Assembly: GCA_030144725.1 (NCBI GenBank)
Contig: JASKMD010000015.1
Coordinates: 6,575,810 to 6,639,809 of the forward strand
DNA length: 64,000 nt
Reading direction: 5' to 3'
Source: Haematococcus lacustris
Lineage: Eukaryota; Chlorophyta; Chlorophyceae; Chlamydomonadales; Haematococcaceae
Below, piece after piece: positions 59,701 to 64,000 of this stretch. A model generated the notes under the pieces. It had not been told where the DNA came from. It worked only from the letters and a program-made list of their open reading frames with translations, and did no database searches. Both the position numbers and the translations under genes were made by a program. The number at the start of each line of letters is the position of its first letter. The stretch's first letter is position 1.

Positions 59701-62429
59701 GGGTGCTGGCGTTGACCAAGAAGGTGTAGGGACTTAACCACACCATACCCTGTGACGTCACCACCCCTGTGCTGTTGTCAAAGAAGCTGGTCAGGTTATC
59801 TTCTGTCCCATCCTTGAAGGCTGGCAGCTCTGATGCATTGCGCACAGCAACCAACCTCGCAGGGCAGCTGCTGCTGGGTGCAGCAATGATGGCTACAGGC
59901 TCGGGGGAGGGCCCGCTGAAAGCATAAGGCCTGTCGACACCATTAAGGTGGTGGCCCTCGTTTATTCCAATGGAAACAAGCCACGCTTGCCTGGAGGAGT
60001 CCGGGTCCCCAGCCCTTTTTACCCACTCAGCGGCCACCGCAGTGGCAAACAGCGCGTTGTCAAAAGGCGTGAAGGATGGGAATCTGATGGAAGGTGGAGA
60101 GGGGCTGGGGTTGGGACTGGGGCTGGGGCTAGGGTTGGTGGCCACTGTCACAACATCCATGGCTGCTGTGCTGGTGTCATTGGCAGCTGACGCTGCTCTT
60201 GCAGCCAGCCTCAGCATGCCTCCATATTCAAGGCCCGCCGGCGTGGCGGACATGTTGGAGTTCAGCCCCCGGGTGCCGGTGGACGGCAGCACCTCCTGCG
60301 CCACCAGCGCTGCACTGGCCTTGACCGCCGCGGCCACAGCTTGAGCCACGGAGGTGGCGTCGCGGCGGGTCACAAATGTTGCGTTGGTGCCACTTTGAAT
60401 GCGCATTGGCTTGTCCTCAGGCGCTACGGCTAGGGCGATGGCCAGGGCTTTTGACACCGCGCTGGCTGCCGCCTTTGCAGCCATCCACGCAGCATTCACT
60501 GCGTCTTGCAGGGAGCCACTGCCGGCTGCCTTGACGGCCGCTTGAGCTGCCGCGCCTGCCTCGGCTGCAGCCACGGCCACTTCTGGCACTGCGCCAGCAG
60601 AATCCGTCGTGATGGGTGGTGGAAGAGCCGCAATGGCTGCTGCTGCTGGCATGGAGTTGTTGAAGCCTTTGGCAAGGATGTTGGCCCTTGTTGCGTGCGC
60701 AGCCGCCTGCATACAGGGCGAGCACCCAGGGTCACACTGTTACTCAATGCTGGGTTCCCACTAACTGCTTTGCTTACCCCATTGCACCAGATCGCTGTTT
60801 AGCATGCAGCATGTCACCCCTCCCCACCTCAACCCCAGTACACGACCTCACCCCGACCCCGATACAAGACAAACAACACACGCATCACAGTCCTCCACCT
60901 GTTGTGCGGCAGTGACGGTCACCAGGGTGTCCTCGTTGGCCCCAAGGGCAGCGGCAGCGGCCAGCGCGTTGTTTGCTCCAGATGCCAACAGCTCCGCAGC
61001 GACCACCAGACTCTGACCAGCCAGGGACGAGGCGCGCAGCCCCGGCGCGCCCCCGCCACCGCCGAGCCTTCCCGGAGTAACGACCACCGTCTCGGCCAGC
61101 CCGGCGACCGCTGCCACCAAGTCGCCCATGGCCTCGAGCGTGGCATTGGCTGCTGTCGAAGCTGCCGCCAGGGCAGTTACAGCGTAATTAAGGCTCGGCA
61201 CCAACGGCTGTCCATACTCCCACAGCCCCGACGAGTTCAGCCCCGACGCCCACAGCGTGTTCCATGCACCCGTCACAGCCGTGTCAGCCGCCTGCCAGCT
61301 TGCATATGCTGTATTCCAGCTGTGCCATGCAAGGCCGTACACCATTGCAGCCCCTCCAACATCCACTGGTGTTGGGGGGCTGCTGCTGTTGGAGTTGTAC
61401 AAGTTGAGGACCTCCAGGTTGGCCAGGGGCGAAGCAGCGGAGGAAGGCACAGAAACCTGCAAGCAGGCAGCAGGTCCTGGGGTGGGAGGCAGGCCGCCAG
61501 CAGCTTGCCAGTGCAACAAACCACCAGCTCATAGGTGTGGTGCTGTTCAAATCTCAACACCCCAGCCAGGTTGCCTTACTCTCTAAAACCCTGCCGCCTG
61601 GACGCAAGTCCGTTGCGGCTTCATTACAGCAACACTCACTTTACGTCTAAAGCTGATCATGAGCCCGGGCTCGTCATACTGGTTGAAGTTTAGACCATCA
61701 CTGGCACCTACGGCTCTGCCTTGCTCCCTGGACCCAGGCTGCCTAGAGCCCAACCCTCTGCAGGGTCATTTGAGCTAGGCTGGTGACCTCACATCCCTAC
61801 TGGCTCTGCTGCACAGCTCTGGTAAGCACAGCCTGCTGCTCTTCTCCTGGGGCTGTCAACACCATTGCAACACCAATACACACGCTCCTGTGCATGCTGC
61901 TTTGCAGTAGTAAGACATTCATGCTTTCTTATGTACTCACTGTCAGTGGAGCGTACACAGAGACTTGCCATCTCCACCTTCTAGGGAGGAAGGTGACCAG
62001 CGTCTCGTTGGGGCCTACCACCATAGTCATCTCCACATAGATGGCATAGGGCTGGTCAGTGGCGTTTGACACCTGCAACAGCAGCGGGAACCCTTGCAGT
62101 CTGCGCAGGGACCGGAAACATGTTGTTCCTTGTTGGACAAGTTTTGTTGCTCAGGGACCGGAAACATGTTGCTCCTTATTGGACAAGTTTTGTTGCCTGC
62201 ATCTGATGCTCATGTAGGTGCTCCACTATTTCTGCACTTCAGGTCCGGGATGTCTGCTTTGGAGACTGGGATGTCTGTGTACACGGGCTGGCCGTGCTCT
62301 TCGAGCTGGTCGGCTACGTGCAGGGAAACCAAGTCCCGCACTAGAAAACCCAGCAGCAGGCTGCCGAGGAGTGCACGCTCGCTGCGCCTCGGTGAGGCCT
62401 GACTGTTATGCCTCGTCGCGGTCAAACAT
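56762..62429 (-). CDS. Large Ala-rich putative extracellular glycoprotein
   Basis: No family recognised. Exons inferred: 62238-~62398, 61941-62100, 60899-61456, 59531-60706, 59050-59160, 58458-58553, 57728-57954, 56873-57092 (or reading on to the TAA at 56762); phases agree at the joins that could be tested, giving about 910 residues. Features: a hydrophobic stretch near the start (ALLGSLLLGFLV), many N-glycosylation sequons (NAS, NATD, NSTG, NLTS, NMSA, NDTS), long Ala-rich helices, and a NPSPSPSPNPSPSPP segment like hydroxyproline-rich wall proteins. These suggest a secreted or surface protein. No start ATG is in frame: the ATG at 62429 (MFDRDEA) meets TAA after seven codons, one frame off the coding that follows. 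About 67 residues (NASTLPGMLASTLPTTITED onward) occur twice, in exons 59531-60706 and 56873-57092. Confidence 0.65.
56873..57065 (-). repeat. Duplicated exon segment, copy 1
   Basis: About 190 bp roughly 90% identical by eye to 59531-59721, same strand, both coding and both ending at a splice donor. Confidence 0.9.
59531..59721 (-). repeat. Duplicated exon segment, copy 2
   Basis: Partner of 56873-57065; the central WMSSVMV-antisense block is identical over tens of bases while the 3' third has more changes. Confidence 0.9.
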
Positions 62430-62915
62430 GTCTAGGGTTGGCCAGATCCGTATGTGGCGGCTAGAAAGACGGTATATACACACGTATTTACTGTATTCGT
62501 AGTTCCGTAGGGTCTTCCGTAGGTCATCATTTTGCGAAAGTTAGTATGCAGTTTGGTGCACAACAACTATAGAAACGCCCGCTAGGGGTAACCATGTTCA
62601 GAATCTCAACCAATAGTAGTGTCGTGACACATCTATATACCAGCCAGCCATGCATGCTGTGATCAATGTGCTTCTACTCTGTGCGCCAAGCATGTGTCCA
62701 AACCGCGCATGGTTAAATCCCCTCGTGCTAGCTTTCTCTACAACATCACCACCTCCTCCTCCTCCTCCACCACCTCCAGGCATGCTTGTGATAGCACCAC
62801 CACCTCTCACCACCTCTCACCACCACCACCACCACCTTCATTCCTGCATTGCTGTTTCCCCGGATGTGTGAATCTTCTTCGCACTCTCCAGAGCTAGGCG
62901 GTTGCGGGTCTTGGA
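62430..62915. other. Upstream region of glycoprotein gene
   Basis: A TATATA at about 62474 lies some 45 bp upstream of the ATG at 62429. A CTC/ACC triplet patch occurs at 62750-62842. No gene recognised. Confidence 0.4.
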
Positions 62916-63035
62916 GCTGGGCTGGGCTGGGCTGGGCTGGGCTGGGCTGGGCTGGGCTGGGCTGGGCTGGGCTGGGCTGGGCTGGGCTGGGCTGGGCTGG
63001 GCTGGGCTGGGCTGGGCTGGGCTGGGCTGGGCTGG
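62916..63035. repeat. (GGGCT)n pentamer array
   Basis: About 24 copies of GCTGG that pass, without break in register, into (GGGGC)n. Confidence 0.97.
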
Positions 63036-64000
63036 GCGGGGCGGGGCGGGGCGGGGCGGGGCGGGGCGGGGCGGGGCGGGGCGGGGCGGGGCGGGGCGGG
63101 GCGGGGCGGGGCGGGGCGGGGCGGGGCGGGGCGGGGCGGGGCGGGGCGGGGCGGGGCGGGGCGGGGCGGGGCGGGGCGGGGCGGGGCGGGGCGGGGCGGG
63201 GCGGGGCGGGGCGGGGCGGGGCGGGGCGGGGCGGGGCGGGGCGGGGCGGGGCGGGGCGGGGCGGGGCGGGGCGGGGCGGGGCGGGGCGGGGCGGGGCGGG
63301 GCGGGGCGGGGCGGGGCGGGGCGGGGCGGGGCGGGGCGGGGCGGGGCGGGGCGGGGCGGGGCGGGGCGGGGCGGGGCGGGGCGGGGCGGGGCGGGGCGGG
63401 GCGGGGCGGGGCGGGGCGGGGCGGGGCGGGGCGGGGCGGGGCGGGGCGGGGCGGGGCGGGGCGGGGCGGGGCGGGGCGGGGCGGGGCGGGGCGGGGCGGG
63501 GCGGGGCGGGGCGGGGCGGGGCGGGGGCGGGGCGGGGCGGGGCGGGGCGGGGCGGGGCGGGGCGGGGCGGGGCGGGGCGGGGCGGGGCGGGGCGGGGCGG
63601 GGCGGGGCGGGGCGGGGCGGGGCGGGGCGGGGCGGGGCGGGGCGGGGCGGGGCGGGGCGGGGCGGGGCGGGGCGGGGCGGGGCGGGGCGGGGCGGGGCGG
63701 GGCGGGGCGGGGCGGGGCGGGGCGGGGCGGGGCGGGGCGGGGCGGGGCGGGGCGGGGCGGGGCGGGGCGGGGCGGGGCGGGGCGGGGCGGGGCGGGGCGG
63801 GGCGGGGCGGGGCGGGGCGGGGCGGGGCGGGGCGGGGCGGGGCGGGGCGGGGCGGGGCGGGGCGGGGCGGGGCGGGGCGGGGCGGGGCGGGGCGGGGCGG
63901 GGCGGGGCGGGGCGGGGCGGGGCGGGGCGGGGGCGGGGCGGGGCGGGGCGGGGCGGGGCGGGGCGGGGCGGGGCGGGGCGGGGCGGGGCGGGGCGGGGCG
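63036..64000. repeat. (GGGGC)n satellite, runs off window end
   Basis: About 193 copies, same orientation as the array at 146-1688. Two single-G insertions (five-G runs at about 63523 and 63929) shift the register. Confidence 0.98.

Overview
This window is nuclear DNA of a green alga, most likely a chlorophycean of the Volvocales such as Haematococcus. I infer this from GC-rich, repeat-saturated introns with GT..AG borders, many small exons, chloroplast and mitochondrial enzymes, Ala/Gln/Pro-rich proteins and (SP)n motifs typical of algal wall glycoproteins. The species is inference. No bacterial features and no convincing RNA genes were seen. One 500-N assembly gap lies at 24678-25177.

Layout. 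A (GGGGC)n satellite opens the window (146-1688) and another closes it (62916-64000). From 3.2 to 16 kb is a transposon nest. A Ty1/copia element (4509-14090, minus strand, 263-bp LTRs differing at one base) split a host exon encoding a 14-residue coiled-coil repeat. The copia element was itself split by a 3.8-kb element with CACTCG ends and palindromic subterminal repeats. Inverted 150-bp arms, the left one next to a hAT-like transposase fragment, sit outside the copia insertion.

From 16.5 to 22.3 kb two host genes converge tail to tail: a mitochondrial PDK/BCKDH-kinase-family gene (+) and the C-terminal exons of an aspartate aminotransferase (-). The rest of the aminotransferase is not found; upstream of it lie a ~1.9-kb (CCCCTG)n array, the gap, and an L1-like LINE with endonuclease, reverse transcriptase and a repeat-built ORF1 (25.2-32.3 kb). 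A coiled-coil gene (32.3-33.5 kb, -) follows.

From 34.9 to 53 kb two plastid/organelle-type genes lie head to tail on the minus strand: a Deg-type serine protease (34957-46303, about 18 exons) and NOL, chlorophyll b reductase (46687-52974, 11 exons, complete reading frame of 327 codons plus stop). Their introns hold most of the tandem repeats. A decayed Fanzor/TnpB-like element bounded by 26-bp direct repeats (53314-54991) follows, then the start of a Gln-rich gene (+, 55316) and a large Ala-rich putative glycoprotein gene (-, 56762-62429) with a recently duplicated exon segment.

Exon borders were assigned by eye from splice consensus, reading phase and recalled family conservation; no alignment or transcript data were available.
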